DNA of 64,000 nt from Agromyces rhizosphaerae (GCF_027925245.1 NZ_BSDP01000001.1:992001-1056000); one strand, 5' to 3'; positions 16,592 through 26,582 are shown, counted from the stretch's first letter. Numbers and translations are program-made. Notes: generated from the letters alone by a model not told the origin.

Positions 16592-16666
16592 CGCCGCCGC
16601 CTAGCGTCGCCGATGCCCGGCGGGGTACCCCTGTCCCGTCGGGCCCACCATCCACGAAGGAGAACG

Positions 16667-18183
16667 ATGTTCCTCACCTACCTGCGCCGCGAGCTCGCGG
16701 GGCGACGCAGACAGACCCTCATCGTGGCGATCGGCATGGCCCTGGCCATCGCCCTCGTCATGATCGTCAACGCACTCTCGGGGGGCGTGCGCGACGCACA
16801 GGCATCCGTGCTCGAGTCGGTCTACGGCGTCGGCACCGACATCACCGTCACGCAGGCGCCCACCGGCCCGGGCGAGGGCGGCGACGGGGGCGGCCGCTTC
16901 GAGTTCGGCGCCGAGGACGGCGAGACCGACGACGCCGAGGGCTCGACCACGGTCTCCGACTCGCGCCTGTCGGCGGGCATGGGCACGTCCACCTTCGACG
17001 CCTCCGCGCTCGACACCGCGCTCTCGACCGAGGGGGTGGCGGATGCCGCTGCGGCACTGTCGCTCACGAACACGACCTTCTCGGGCGAGCTGCCCGACTT
17101 CTCGCAGATGCAGGGCGGCGGGGGCGCGCCCGGCGAGGAGGGCGCCCAGGAGCCGCCGACCGGCGGCGCGGACGGCGCCGGCGGCAGCGCCTTCGACGTC
17201 GACTCGTTCACGGTGCTCGGCATCGACCCCGCGGCATCCGCGCTCGGGCCGCTGTCGTCGGCCGCCGTCACCGACGGGCGCGGGCTCGAGGCGGCGGATG
17301 CGGGTGCCGACGTGGCACTCCTCGACTCGGCCTACGCCACGACCGCCGAGCTCGTCGTGGGCGACACCATCGACGTCGGCGGCTCGACCATGGAGATCGT
17401 CGGCCTCGTGACCGCCGACACCGCGGACGCCTCGACCGGCGCGAACGTCTACCTGCCGCTCGACACCGCGCAGGCGCTCGCCGGTCTCGAGGGCCAGGTC
17501 TCCACCGTCTACGTGCAGGCCGCGTCGTCGACCGACATCGCCGCCGTGCAGGCGAGCCTCGAGGAGGCGCTGCCCGACGCGACGGTCAACACCCAGGAGG
17601 ACCTCGCGTCCTCGGTCTCCGGCTCGCTCGCCTCGGCGTCGACCCTCGTCTCGTCGCTCGGCCTGTGGCTCTCGGTCGCCGTGCTCGCGGCGGCGTTCCT
17701 CATCGCCGTGCTCTTCACGGTGTCGGGCGTGACCCGGCGCACCCGCGAGTTCGGCACGCTCAAGGCGATCGGCTGGTCGAACCGCCGCGTGGTCGGCCAG
17801 GTCGCGGGCGAGTCGCTCGTGCAGGGCCTCATCGGCGGCGCGCTCGGCATCGTCATCGGCCTCGTCGGCATCGGCATCATCACGTTCGTCCAGCCCACGC
17901 TGTCGGGCTCGGCAGGCTCGGTCCAGGCGTTCGGCGGCGACGGCGGAGGCATGGCCGCCGCGGCGGGCGACGGCGGCGACCGCATGGGCCTCACCGGGGG
18001 CGGCGGGCCGTTCGGCGCCGCCGCGACCACGACGACCTCCGACATCGTGCTCACCGCGCCGGTGACCGTCTCGGTCGTGCTCGTCGCGGTCGGCCTCGCC
18101 GTGCTCGGCGGCCTCGTCGCCGGCGCGATCGGCGGCTGGCGCGCCTCCCGGCTGCGCCCGGCCGAGGCACTCCGGAGCGTCGC

Positions 18184-18187
<4 letters not shown>
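16667..18187 (+). CDS. ABC transporter permease, MacB/FtsX-like
   Basis: 506 aa. An N-terminal membrane helix is followed by a large extracellular domain (about residues 45-330) containing a disordered Gly/Glu/Asp-rich insert, then three C-terminal helices of the FtsX fold. The signature around TRRTREFGTLKAIGWSNRRVVGQ is the cytoplasmic coupling loop. The ATG has AAGGAGAACG before it. It overlaps the ATPase gene as ATGA. It probably works in lipid, peptide or antibiotic export or envelope-stress sensing under the divergent two-component system. Confidence 0.9.
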
Positions 18188-18933
<746 letters not shown>

Positions 18934-18951
18934 CCCGCGACACACCGAAGA

Positions 18952-18999
18952 GACGGCGCGGATGCCACGGGAGATCCACCCCGCGGCATCCGCGCCGTC
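18952..18999. terminator. Bidirectional terminator with a perfect 15-base stem containing GGATGCC/GGCATCC
   Basis: Perfect arms GACGGCGCGGATGCC (18952-18966) and its complement (18985-18999) with an 18-base loop that can add a small GGG/CCC stem. It lies between the convergent ABC ATPase gene and the hydrolase-LuxR gene. The inner half of each arm is the overrepresented genomic word. Confidence 0.85.
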
Positions 19000-19011
19000 G
19001 TGCGTCGCCGA

Positions 19012-20079
19012 TCAGAGCACGTCGTGCCGTGACGCCCAGGCCGCCGCGGCGGCGCGCGACGGCACGCCGAGCTTGGTGCGGATGTTCGCGAGGTGCCGGT
19101 GCACGGTGTGCGGGCTGAGCACGAGGGCCTGGGCGATCTGCTGGTCGGTGTCGCCGCGGGCGACCAGCCTGAGCACCTCGATCTCGCGTGGGCTCAGGTC
19201 GGCCACGGGCGGTTCGGTGACGGATGCCCCGGGGTCGGCCGCCGTGCGCGGCCCGGGGTCGACGCCCAGGAAGCGCAGCACCTCGTCCGTCACCGCACGC
19301 TGGTCGCCGCGCCACGGGAAGTGGTCGAGCCCGTGCAGCTCCACGAAGCGGGCGCCCGGGATGCGCGAGGCGACGTCGGCGCCGAGCGCGAACGGGATGG
19401 CGCGGTCCTCACGTCGATGCAGCACGAGCGTCGGGGCGCGCACCCGCCCGAGGTGGCCGGTGGAGTCGAACGCGTACAGCTCGGCCATCGACGCGGCGGC
19501 GGACTCGCGCGACGCCGACCGCCGCTGGTAGGCGACGAACTCGTCGCGCTCCTCGGCCGTCGCCTCCGGCAGGAACAGGTCGGCGAGCACCCGCGACCCG
19601 AAGCCCCAGTGGGTGCCGATCACGTCGAGCAGGCCCTTCCGCGCGTGCGGCGGCGCGATCTCGCTCCCGTTCGCGAACGTGCCGTACATGACGAGCGCGT
19701 CGACCCGGTCGGGATGCTCGGCCGCGAACCGCGACGACACCGCGCCGCCCGAGGACACCCCGAACATGCTCACGCGCACCTCGTCGCCCACCGCGACGGC
19801 GATGACGCCCTCGAGCAGCGCCAGCTCCTCGTCGAGGTCCGCCGGCGGCGGATCGTCGTGGCCCGACGCCCCTCCGCCCGGACGGTCGTAGCGGATCACC
19901 GTGAAGTGCTCGGCGAGCGCCGCGACGAGCCGCCGGAACGCCGGGCCCTCCCAGTCGAGCCCGAGGTGGCTGCACCACCACCCGCCGAGCACGAGCGGCG
20001 GGCCGGAGCCGACCGACGTCCAGGCGACCTCGCGGCCGCCGACGTCGGCGTAGCGGATCAGCTGATCCCCGGGCTCCAC
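19012..20079 (-). CDS. Alpha/beta hydrolase fused to a C-terminal LuxR-type DNA-binding domain
   Basis: 355 aa. Residues 1-280 are an alpha/beta hydrolase: oxyanion region LVLGGWW, nucleophile elbow GVSSGG, a late Asp near LHRRED and a His in HGLDHFPW. Residues about 292-350 are a GerE/LuxR helix-turn-helix (LSPREIEVLRLVARGDTDQQIAQALVL). The catalytic residues look intact, so the hydrolase half could degrade or sense an ester/lactone-like ligand and pass this to DNA binding (inference). This architecture occurs in some actinobacteria and proteobacteria. It stands alone with its own terminator. Confidence 0.88.
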   Translation of the reverse strand: MEPGDQLIRYADVGGREVAWTSVGSGPPLVLGGWWCSHLGLDWEGPAFRRLVAALAEHFTVIRYDRPGGGASGHDDPPPADLDEELALLEGVIAVAVGDEVRVSMFGVSSGGAVSSRFAAEHPDRVDALVMYGTFANGSEIAPPHARKGLLDVIGTHWGFGSRVLADLFLPEATAEERDEFVAYQRRSASRESAAASMAELYAFDSTGHLGRVRAPTLVLHRREDRAIPFALGADVASRIPGARFVELHGLDHFPWRGDQRAVTDEVLRFLGVDPGPRTAADPGASVTEPPVADLSPREIEVLRLVARGDTDQQIAQALVLSPHTVHRHLANIRTKLGVPSRAAAAAWASRHDVL

Positions 20080-20103
20080 GGCCCCCAGTGTAGGGGCCCG
20101 GCG

Positions 20104-20499
20104 TCAGGCGGCCTCGGCGAGCGCGCGCAGGCCGTGGTCGCCGACCGCGCGCACGACGGGTGCCATGCGGTCGCGGTAGTGCAGCGCCATCGCCCGAGCT
20201 CCCGACAGCTCGTCCTCGCCACGGTCGCCGAGCAGCGCCGTCACGTGCTCGCCCGGCAGGAGCACGAGCGGCTCGCCCGCGGCATCCGTGCCGACGACGC
20301 GGAGCACCCCGGCGTCGACCTGGCGGCCGATCCAGCCGGTCGCCGCGTCGGGCCCGATGCCGGCCTCGTCGGCGAAGGCGTCGACCGTGACCGGGCCGAG
20401 CTCGAAAAGCGTGCGGTACCAGCCGCAGCGCATGCCGCGGGCCATCGAGGCGGCGACCCGGACGTCGGCGTCAGCGGTCGTGGTGGTGGTGGTGATCAT
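20104..20499 (-). CDS. Orphan winged-helix domain like the N-terminus of SAM-dependent methyltransferases
   Basis: 131 aa. The segment MRCGWYRTLFELGPVTVDAFADEAGI then TGWIGRQVDAGVLRVVG matches the dimerisation winged helix found before the catalytic domain in Rv2258c-like methyltransferases. The protein ends where the methyltransferase would begin, with no SAM-binding motif. The ATG at 20499 has GGGGGAG about ten bases upstream; six threonines follow. It may be a truncated gene or a free-standing regulatory domain. It lies just upstream of the hydrolase-LuxR gene, 24 bases away, so they may be co-transcribed. Confidence 0.65.
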   Translation of the reverse strand: MITTTTTTADADVRVAASMARGMRCGWYRTLFELGPVTVDAFADEAGIGPDAATGWIGRQVDAGVLRVVGTDAAGEPLVLLPGEHVTALLGDRGEDELSGARAMALHYRDRMAPVVRAVGDHGLRALAEAA

Positions 20500-20634
20500 C
20501 GTGCTCAGCTCCCCCGTGCCGTCCCGCCCGGATCTCGTGCGGTGACGATGCCTCGATTCCACTCCGATCGCGTCGCGCCCTCATCGCGCGATCCGGCCAT
20601 TCCGCATGGCCGGTTCGGGCCATAGTCTGGGCGC

Positions 20635-21408
20635 ATGGGCTCGGGGGCGGAGCATCCGTCGACCCGTCGGCGCACCGCAGTGCTCGCCGTCGGCCTCACC
20701 GCCGCGCTCGCGATCGGCGCGATCGGCGCGGTCGGCGCGGGGGCCTGGACGGCGGCGGCGGACCGCGCACGCACGTCCGTCGTGCCGCTCGCCGCGGCGA
20801 GCACCCCCGAGGCCGAGCTCCGCCCGACCCCGACCGCGACCTCCGCGCCCGCGAGCATCGGCCCGCCGCCCGACCCCGAGGGCACCGACGACATCGCCGT
20901 GCTCGACACCGAGGGCCTCAGCGCCGCCGTGACCGCGCAGCTCGAGTACGCGCACGCCCACTGGCGCGAGCGCGACAGCGAGCGATTCGGCTACATCCCG
21001 AACAACGACTGCGTGAACTTCACGAGCCAGACGCTGTTCGCCAGGGGCTGGGAGCAGGATTCGGCGTGGTGGCACGACCCGGGCGGCAACGCCTACACGT
21101 CGAGCTCGCCGTGGATCAGCTCGACGAACCTCATGTGGTACCTCGAGGCACGGCCCGAGAAGGCCACGGCGCTCACCGACGACCAGCGACACCTCGTGCA
21201 GCCCGGCGACGTCGTGCAGTTCGACTGGGACAACTCCGGCGACCGCGACCATACGGGCGTCGTCACGGCGGTCGAGCCGCGCGACGACGGCACGGTGCTG
21301 ATCGAGTACGCCGGCCACACCGACCACACGTGGGACCGCTCGGTCGACTGGGCGCTCACGGTGCTGCACCCCGGCGCCGACGTGTACTACTGGAGCATCG
21401 CCGACTGA
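20635..21408 (+). CDS. Exported protein with a putative amidase domain (amidase_6)
   Basis: 257 aa. An N-terminal signal anchor (about 15-40) is followed by a Pro/Thr-rich linker, then the domain with YIPNNDCVNFTSQTLFARGW, in which Cys is the probable nucleophile, and a His in DHTGVVTAV. This NlpC/P60-like amidase_6 fold is usually secreted and cell-wall associated in Gram-positives. The substrate is unknown. The nearest neighbours are unrelated. Confidence 0.8.
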   Translation: MGSGAEHPSTRRRTAVLAVGLTAALAIGAIGAVGAGAWTAAADRARTSVVPLAAASTPEAELRPTPTATSAPASIGPPPDPEGTDDIAVLDTEGLSAAVTAQLEYAHAHWRERDSERFGYIPNNDCVNFTSQTLFARGWEQDSAWWHDPGGNAYTSSSPWISSTNLMWYLEARPEKATALTDDQRHLVQPGDVVQFDWDNSGDRDHTGVVTAVEPRDDGTVLIEYAGHTDHTWDRSVDWALTVLHPGADVYYWSIAD

Positions 21409-21461
21409 GTCCGGCGCGCGTCGGGCCCGGCGGCGACGGATGCCCCGGGTAGCCTCGAAGC

Positions 21462-22097
21462 GTGACCGACACGCTGCCCGCGGCATCCGCCGTCTCGACC
21501 GAGCCCGGCCGGCCGCGCCACCCGCACGAGTCGCGCATCGTCGCCGACTCGAAGGACCGCGTGGCCTGGCTGCGGGCCCGCTCGCAGGGCATCACGGCGA
21601 CGGATGCCGCCCGGCTGGCGTCGCACACTGCCGTGCGCCAGCTCGCGTGGGAGAAGCTGCACGGCACGTCGGGGTTCACCGGCGGGCGCGCGATCGACCA
21701 CGGCCGCATCCGCGAGCCCGTCATCGCACGCTGGATGCAGCAGCACCACGGCATCGCGGGCAGCTCGCTGCTGTTCCACGCCGCGGGCGACCGACGCCAC
21801 CTCGCGACGCCGGACGGCCTGCGGGTGACCGACGACGGCGTGCTGGAGCTCGCCGAGATCAAGACGACCGGCAAGGCGTGGCGCGGCATCCCCCGCCACT
21901 ACCTCCGGCAGGTGTGGTGGCAGCAGTACGTGCTGGGCGCCGAGCGCACGCTCGTGGTGTGGGAGCAGCACGAGGACTTCGTGCCGCTGGGCGAGCCGAA
22001 GTGCCGCTGGGTCGACCGCGACGAGGACCAGATCGCGATCCTCGTCGACCGCGCCGACGACCTGCTCGCCATGCTCCGCTCCGGCCGCACCGCCTGA
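21462..22097 (+). CDS. YqaJ-family (lambda exonuclease-like) nuclease
   Basis: 211 aa. Core motifs of the PD-(D/E)xK YqaJ family are visible: RSQGITATDAA, GRIREPVIARW with the first acidic residue, and LELAEIKTT holding the E-x-K pair, then YLRQVWWQQYVLG. Such enzymes usually come from phage recombination modules, but no phage genes are near and base composition matches the neighbours, so it looks chromosomal and long settled. The GTG start has a weak ribosome-binding site and lies between a GGATGCC/GGCATCC inverted pair. Confidence 0.82.
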   Translation: MTDTLPAASAVSTEPGRPRHPHESRIVADSKDRVAWLRARSQGITATDAARLASHTAVRQLAWEKLHGTSGFTGGRAIDHGRIREPVIARWMQQHHGIAGSSLLFHAAGDRRHLATPDGLRVTDDGVLELAEIKTTGKAWRGIPRHYLRQVWWQQYVLGAERTLVVWEQHEDFVPLGEPKCRWVDRDEDQIAILVDRADDLLAMLRSGRTA

Positions 22098-22104
22098 CGC
22101 CGCC

Positions 22105-22881
22105 GTGCCGACGCTGCTGCTGCACGGGCTCGGGTCCGACCGCCGCACGCCGCTCGAGCTGTTCGCGCCGGTCGTGCAGGACGTGTCGGGCGCCGACGAG
22201 CGGATCGTCGCCCCCGACGTGCGCGCCCACGGGGCATCCGAGCTGATCGGCGCCGCCGACCGCTTCACGCTCGACGCGCTCGCCGCCGAGGTCGCCGCAG
22301 AGGCCCGCGACGAAGCCGAGCCGGCCGAGTCCGCACCCTTCACGATCATCGGCATCTCGATGGGCGCCGCGCTCGCGGTGCGGATCGCGCTCGCCGGCCT
22401 GCTGCCGGTCGAGCGGCTCGTGCTCGTGCGGCCCTCGTTCACCGACCGGCCGCTGCCCGACAACCTGATGGCGTTCCCCGTGATCGCCGAGCTGCTGCGC
22501 CGGTACGGCCCGTACCAGGGCATGCGCTTCTTCCGCCGCACGGGTGCGTTCCAGAAGGTCGACACGGTCTCGCACGCCGGCGGCGTGGGGCTGCTGCACC
22601 AGTTCCGGGTGCACGAGGCGACCGCCCGGGCGATCCGGCTCACCGAGATCCCGCGCAACCGCGCCTTCCGCGTCGACGCCGAGCTCGGTGCGCTCACGGC
22701 GGCCGGCGTCGAATCGCTCGTCATCGCGGCCCCGCGCGACCCGGTGCATCCGCTCGCCGTCGCCGAACGCTGGGCGGGCGCTCTCGGGGTGCCGCTCGAG
22801 CGCGTGCCCGCGCGCGACGACGGCCAGGCCGCGCACACCGACGCGGTGCGCGCCGCGGTGGCGAGCTTCCTCCGGGGCTGA
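22105..22881 (+). CDS. Alpha/beta hydrolase
   Basis: 258 aa. It begins directly with the oxyanion-hole motif LLLHGLGSD, has the nucleophile elbow GISMG and a late His (QAAHTDAV) with an Asp in APRDPVHP. The GTG start lies 7 bases after the YqaJ-type gene, so the two are co-transcribed. Substrate unknown. Confidence 0.85.
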   Translation: MPTLLLHGLGSDRRTPLELFAPVVQDVSGADERIVAPDVRAHGASELIGAADRFTLDALAAEVAAEARDEAEPAESAPFTIIGISMGAALAVRIALAGLLPVERLVLVRPSFTDRPLPDNLMAFPVIAELLRRYGPYQGMRFFRRTGAFQKVDTVSHAGGVGLLHQFRVHEATARAIRLTEIPRNRAFRVDAELGALTAAGVESLVIAAPRDPVHPLAVAERWAGALGVPLERVPARDDGQAAHTDAVRAAVASFLRG

Positions 22882-22985
22882 GCATCCATCACGACTCATG
22901 GGCGAAACACCACGGGCGACCGACCGTAACGCGAGCCCGTTAGGTTGCCTCGTGCACACCGCACGAACTGCACGGAGGAACGCCG

Positions 22986-23945
22986 ATGAGGGCACTGGTG
23001 ATCGACGCGACCGGAGATCCCGAACAGCTGGACATCGGCGAGGTGCCCGATCCGGTGCGCGTCTCCGACGAGGTGCTCGTCCGCGTCGCCGCGGCGGGCG
23101 TCAACCCGATCGACGCGAAGACGCGCGCGGGCCGAGGGGTCTCGGGCGCCATCGACGCGTGGCCCGCCGTGCTCGGGTTCGACTTCGCCGGGGTCGTCGA
23201 GGCGACGCCGACGGCGATGCATCCGCTGCAGCCGGGCACCCGCGTGTACGGCATGACCCGCGTGCCACGCACGACCGGCAGCTATGCCGAGCTCGCGGCC
23301 GTGTCGTCGCTGAGCGTGGCGGCCGCACCCGCGTCGCTCTCGCTCACCGAGGCGGCGGCCGTGCCGGTCGCGGCGCTCACCGCGTGGTCGGCCGTCGTCG
23401 AGACCGCGAAGGCGCACGACGGGCAGCGCATGCTCATCCACGCGGCCGCGGGCGGCGTGGGGCACTTCGCCGTGCAGTTCGCCGCCTACTTCGGCGTGCG
23501 CGTGACCGCGACCTGCTCGGCCGAGAACGCCGAGTTCGTGCGATCCCTCGGCGCGCACCGCGTCATCGACTACCGCAGCGAGCGCTTCGAGCAGGTCGCC
23601 GGCCAGCAGGACGCCGTGATCGACCTCATCGGCAACGTCGTCGACGACGTGGGTACGCGCTCGCTCGACGTGGTGCGGCCCGGCGGGCTGGTCGTGAACG
23701 TGCCGACCAAGAGCTGGCCGACGCTCGAGGAGGACGCGGCGGCCCGCGGCGTGCTCGCCACCGGGCTCTCGGTCGCGCCCGACGCCCGCACCCTCGCCGT
23801 GATCACGCGGCTCATCGACGACGGGTCGGTGAAGGTGCACGTCGACCGCGTGCTCGACCTCGCCGACGGGGCCGAGGCGCACCGCCTGGTCGAGGCGGGG
23901 CACGTGCGCGGCAAGCTCGTGCTGAAGGTCGCCGACCTCGACTGA
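22986..23945 (+). CDS. NADP-dependent quinone oxidoreductase-like (MDR/zinc-free) protein
   Basis: 319 aa. A GroES-like N-terminal half with AAGVNPIDAKTRAG and GFDFAGVV, then a Rossmann half with AAAGGVGHFAVQ that binds NADPH. The catalytic-zinc ligands of alcohol dehydrogenases are missing, typical of quinone oxidoreductases (QOR). The ATG has GGAGGAACGCCG before it. It stands as a single gene. Confidence 0.88.
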   Translation: MRALVIDATGDPEQLDIGEVPDPVRVSDEVLVRVAAAGVNPIDAKTRAGRGVSGAIDAWPAVLGFDFAGVVEATPTAMHPLQPGTRVYGMTRVPRTTGSYAELAAVSSLSVAAAPASLSLTEAAAVPVAALTAWSAVVETAKAHDGQRMLIHAAAGGVGHFAVQFAAYFGVRVTATCSAENAEFVRSLGAHRVIDYRSERFEQVAGQQDAVIDLIGNVVDDVGTRSLDVVRPGGLVVNVPTKSWPTLEEDAAARGVLATGLSVAPDARTLAVITRLIDDGSVKVHVDRVLDLADGAEAHRLVEAGHVRGKLVLKVADLD

Positions 23946-23985
23946 AACGGCCGCACCCGGGCGGCGCGCAGGTATCGTCGCCCAC

Positions 23986-25359
23986 ATGACGCAGCCGACG
24001 ATCGTCTGGTTCCGCGACGACCTCCGGCTCGCCGACCACCCGGCCCTGCGGGAGGCGACCGCGGCCGACGGCCCGGTCATCGCACTGTTCGTGCTCGACG
24101 AGGAGTCTCCCGGCATCCGCCCGCTCGGCGGCGCCGCCCGCTGGTGGCTGCACCACAGCCTCGCGTCGCTCGCCGACGACCTCCGCGCGCACCGCGTGCC
24201 GCTCGTGCTGCGTCGCGGCGCCGCATCCGACGTCGTACCCGCCCTCGCCGACGAGGTCGACGCCGCCGGGGTGGTCTGGAACCGGCGCTACGGCCGCCCC
24301 GAGCGCGAGGTCGACACGGCGGTGAAGCGGATGCTGCGCGAGGCCGGCCGCCGCGCGGAGAGCTTCGCCGCCTCGCTGCTCTTCGAACCGTGGACGATCC
24401 GCACCGGGCAGGACGAGCCGTTCTCGGTCTACACGCCGTTCTGGAAGGCGTGCCGGCGCGCGCCCGAGCCGCGCGCGCCGTTCCCGGCCCCGCGTGGGCT
24501 CTCGGGTCCCCGCGCGCACCCCGACTCCGAGGAGCTCGACGAGTGGGAGCTGCTGCCGACCGCGCCCGACTGGGCGGGCGGCCTGCGGTCCGCGTGGACG
24601 CCCGGCGAGGCATCCGCCCGCCGTCGCCTCCGGGCCTTCCTCGCCGACGACGTCGACGACTACGCCGAGGCCCGCGACCGCCTCGACGCCGACGGCACCT
24701 CGCGCCTGTCGCCGCGCCTGCGCTGGGGCGAGCTGAGTCCATTCCAGATCTGGCATGCGGCCTCCGAGGCCCGCCGCGACCGGCCGTCCGCGGCGCACGG
24801 CGTCGACGTCTTCCTCTCGGAGCTCGGCTGGCGGGAGTTCGCCTGGCACGTGCTCTTCCACGCCCCAGACCTCGCGACCGAGAACTGGCGCCGCCGCTTC
24901 GACGCCTTCCCGTGGCCCGATCTCGACGCCGACGCGCTCGACGCCTGGCAGCACGGGCGCACCGGCATCCCGGTCGTCGACGCCGGCATGCACGAGCTCT
25001 GGCAGACCGGCGTCATGCACAACCGGGTGCGCATGGTCGTGGCGTCGTTCCTGACGAAGAACCTGCTGATCCACTGGCGGCACGGCGAGGAGTGGTTCTG
25101 GGACACGCTGGTCGATGCGGATGCCGCGGCCAACCCGTTCAACTGGCAGTGGGTCGCGGGCTCGGGCGCCGACGCCGCCCCGTACTTCCGGGTGTTCAAT
25201 CCCGAGCTGCAGGCGACGAAGTTCGACCCCGACGGGGCGTACGTCTCGCGCTGGGCGCCGGAGGCCGGAGCGTTCGGGTATCCCGAGCCGATCGTCGACC
25301 TGAAGGAGACGCGCGCCGCGGCGCTCGCCGCCTTCGAACGGGTCAAGCGCTCGGGCTGA
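23986..25359 (+). CDS. phr: Deoxyribodipyrimidine photolyase (class I CPD)
   Basis: 457 aa. The N-terminal antenna domain begins IVWFRDDLRLADHPAL; the FAD-binding domain has the photolyase signature MHNRVRMVVASFLTKNLLIHW and NPFNWQWVAGSGADAAPYFRVFNP. The enzyme splits UV-induced pyrimidine dimers using light. Length and motifs fit a functional photolyase. The 3' end overlaps the convergent GNAT gene by 17 bases. Confidence 0.95.
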   Translation: MTQPTIVWFRDDLRLADHPALREATAADGPVIALFVLDEESPGIRPLGGAARWWLHHSLASLADDLRAHRVPLVLRRGAASDVVPALADEVDAAGVVWNRRYGRPEREVDTAVKRMLREAGRRAESFAASLLFEPWTIRTGQDEPFSVYTPFWKACRRAPEPRAPFPAPRGLSGPRAHPDSEELDEWELLPTAPDWAGGLRSAWTPGEASARRRLRAFLADDVDDYAEARDRLDADGTSRLSPRLRWGELSPFQIWHAASEARRDRPSAAHGVDVFLSELGWREFAWHVLFHAPDLATENWRRRFDAFPWPDLDADALDAWQHGRTGIPVVDAGMHELWQTGVMHNRVRMVVASFLTKNLLIHWRHGEEWFWDTLVDADAAANPFNWQWVAGSGADAAPYFRVFNPELQATKFDPDGAYVSRWAPEAGAFGYPEPIVDLKETRAAALAAFERVKRSG

Positions 25360-25936
25360 CGCGGTCGCCGCCGAGCACCCGCTCGAGCACGAGGTCGTGC
25401 TCGAGCCGCTCCCCCACGCGGAACCGCTTGGTGCCGACGCGTGCGAACCCGTGCTTGCCGTAGAACCGGATCGCCCGGGCGTTCTCCTCGTTCACCCCGA
25501 GCCAGGCGGTCGCCGCGCCGGTCGCCTCCGCGGCGGCGATGGTCGCCCCCATGAGCGGTGCCGCCACGCCCGCGCCGTGGACGGTACGTCGCGTGTAGAA
25601 CTTGCTGAGCTCGATCGTCGGCCGAGCGGTCACGGCAGCGAGCACGTCGGCGTCGGCGGGCTCGCCCGTCACGAGCATCGCGTACCCCACGGGCACCCGC
25701 CGCGGCGCGAGCGCATCGCCCGCGGGTTCCGGCGCGACGTCCTCGGCGATCAGGAGGATCCGCGCCGGGTCGGCGAGGTGCTCCTCGAACCGCGCGACCG
25801 TGAAGTGCTCCGCGATGAACGCCGCGATCGACGCGGGCGTCGTGTGCGGCGGGCAGGCCAGCGGGAACGTCTCGGCGGCGAGCTCGGCGAGGCTCGCGGC
25901 ATCCGCCCGCCCCGCCCGTCGGATCTCGATCGTCAC
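25343..25936 (-). CDS. GNAT-family N-acetyltransferase
   Basis: 197 aa. The beta4-alpha3 acetyl-CoA site reads LSKFYTRRTVHGAGVAAPLM and the C-terminal motif is ENARAIRFYGKHGFARVGTKRF, both characteristic. Two in-frame GTG codons (25942, 25936) are possible starts; the second has AGGG at better spacing. The substrate is unknown. Confidence 0.88.
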   Translation of the reverse strand: MTIEIRRAGRADAASLAELAAETFPLACPPHTTPASIAAFIAEHFTVARFEEHLADPARILLIAEDVAPEPAGDALAPRRVPVGYAMLVTGEPADADVLAAVTARPTIELSKFYTRRTVHGAGVAAPLMGATIAAAEATGAATAWLGVNEENARAIRFYGKHGFARVGTKRFRVGERLEHDLVLERVLGGDRVSPSA

Positions 25937-25942
25937 CCGCAC

Positions 25943-26287
25943 ACCCTACCCACGCCGGAGCGACGCTTGACCGACCGCGGGCGACGCGAGTAGCTTCGGC
26001 CACGAACCCGGAACGATGGGAGGTGGCTCCAGATGCGTTCGATCACGCCTGGCACCTCGATTTCCGGGGCCCACCTGCTGACGCGCTTCAGAAACTCGTA
26101 GGCGCCGAAGGGGACAGCTGCGCCTATCGCCAGGCGCGCTGCCCTCGGTCGTCCCTGCGAATCCGGTCGCTGCGAATCCGCCGACATCGCATCGGCGTCC
26201 TCGGCGCGCTCGCGCGCCGCCGCTCCTCGGGGAGTCCGCATCCAGCCGGCATCCGCCGGACCCGCGACCACCCGAGGAGAAGAACCC
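25943..26287. other. Intergenic region with a short leader-like ORF and a direct repeat
   Basis: GC content is lower than in the surrounding genes and third-position bias is weak in all frames, so I see no convincing large gene. A 22-codon frame at 26033-26101 starts with ATG after GGGAGGTGG, a strong ribosome-binding site, and ends with TAG; it is in frame with the small gene at 26288 and could be a leader peptide or a remnant of a longer start. The word CTGCGAATCCG is repeated 15 bases apart near 26155-26180. Confidence 0.4.
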
Positions 26288-26536
26288 ATGCACGCACTCG
26301 ATGCCACTCGCCAGGACGTCGGCGCACGTCGGCGGCGGCCCCCGCTCGTCTCGCGAACCGGCCGTCTCTGGCGCCGACTCGCCCGATCGATCCGCCTCGG
26401 GCTGATCGGGCTCGGGTCATCGACGAGACCCGCGATCCCGCGCGAGCGCGCCCGCCGGCTCCACGCGAACGAGGCCGCGCGCGCTGCGCGCGAGGGCCAC
26501 TGGGAGTCGCTGGCGCGCCACGCGCCGCTTCGCTGA
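26288..26536 (+). CDS. Small basic hypothetical protein
   Basis: 82 aa, very rich in arginine (about one quarter), no membrane segment, no recognised domain. GAGGAGAAG lies 5-8 bases before the ATG, third-position GC is high, and a clean hairpin terminator follows ten bases after the stop, all of which support a real gene. Function unknown; the composition would suit a nucleic-acid- or membrane-associated protein. Confidence 0.55.
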   Translation: MHALDATRQDVGARRRRPPLVSRTGRLWRRLARSIRLGLIGLGSSTRPAIPRERARRLHANEAARAAREGHWESLARHAPLR

Positions 26537-26546
26537 TCCCGCTCGG

Positions 26547-26582
26547 CGCCCCGGCACCCGGCCGATGGCCCGTGCCGGGGCG
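26547..26582 (+). terminator. Hairpin terminator
   Basis: Perfect 11-base arms CGCCCCGGCAC (26547-26557) and complement (26572-26582), 14-base loop, directly after the small basic gene. Confidence 0.75.

Noticed and set aside
14259..16655. A possible single response-regulator/kinase hybrid protein in one long frame
   Set aside because: The upstream part of that frame is a different frame of the response regulator gene; the kinase has its own GTG overlapping the regulator stop.
25933..26307. 124-codon minus-strand frame upstream of the GNAT gene
   Set aside because: Third-position GC is only moderate, no ribosome-binding site, no domain; kept only as an intergenic note.
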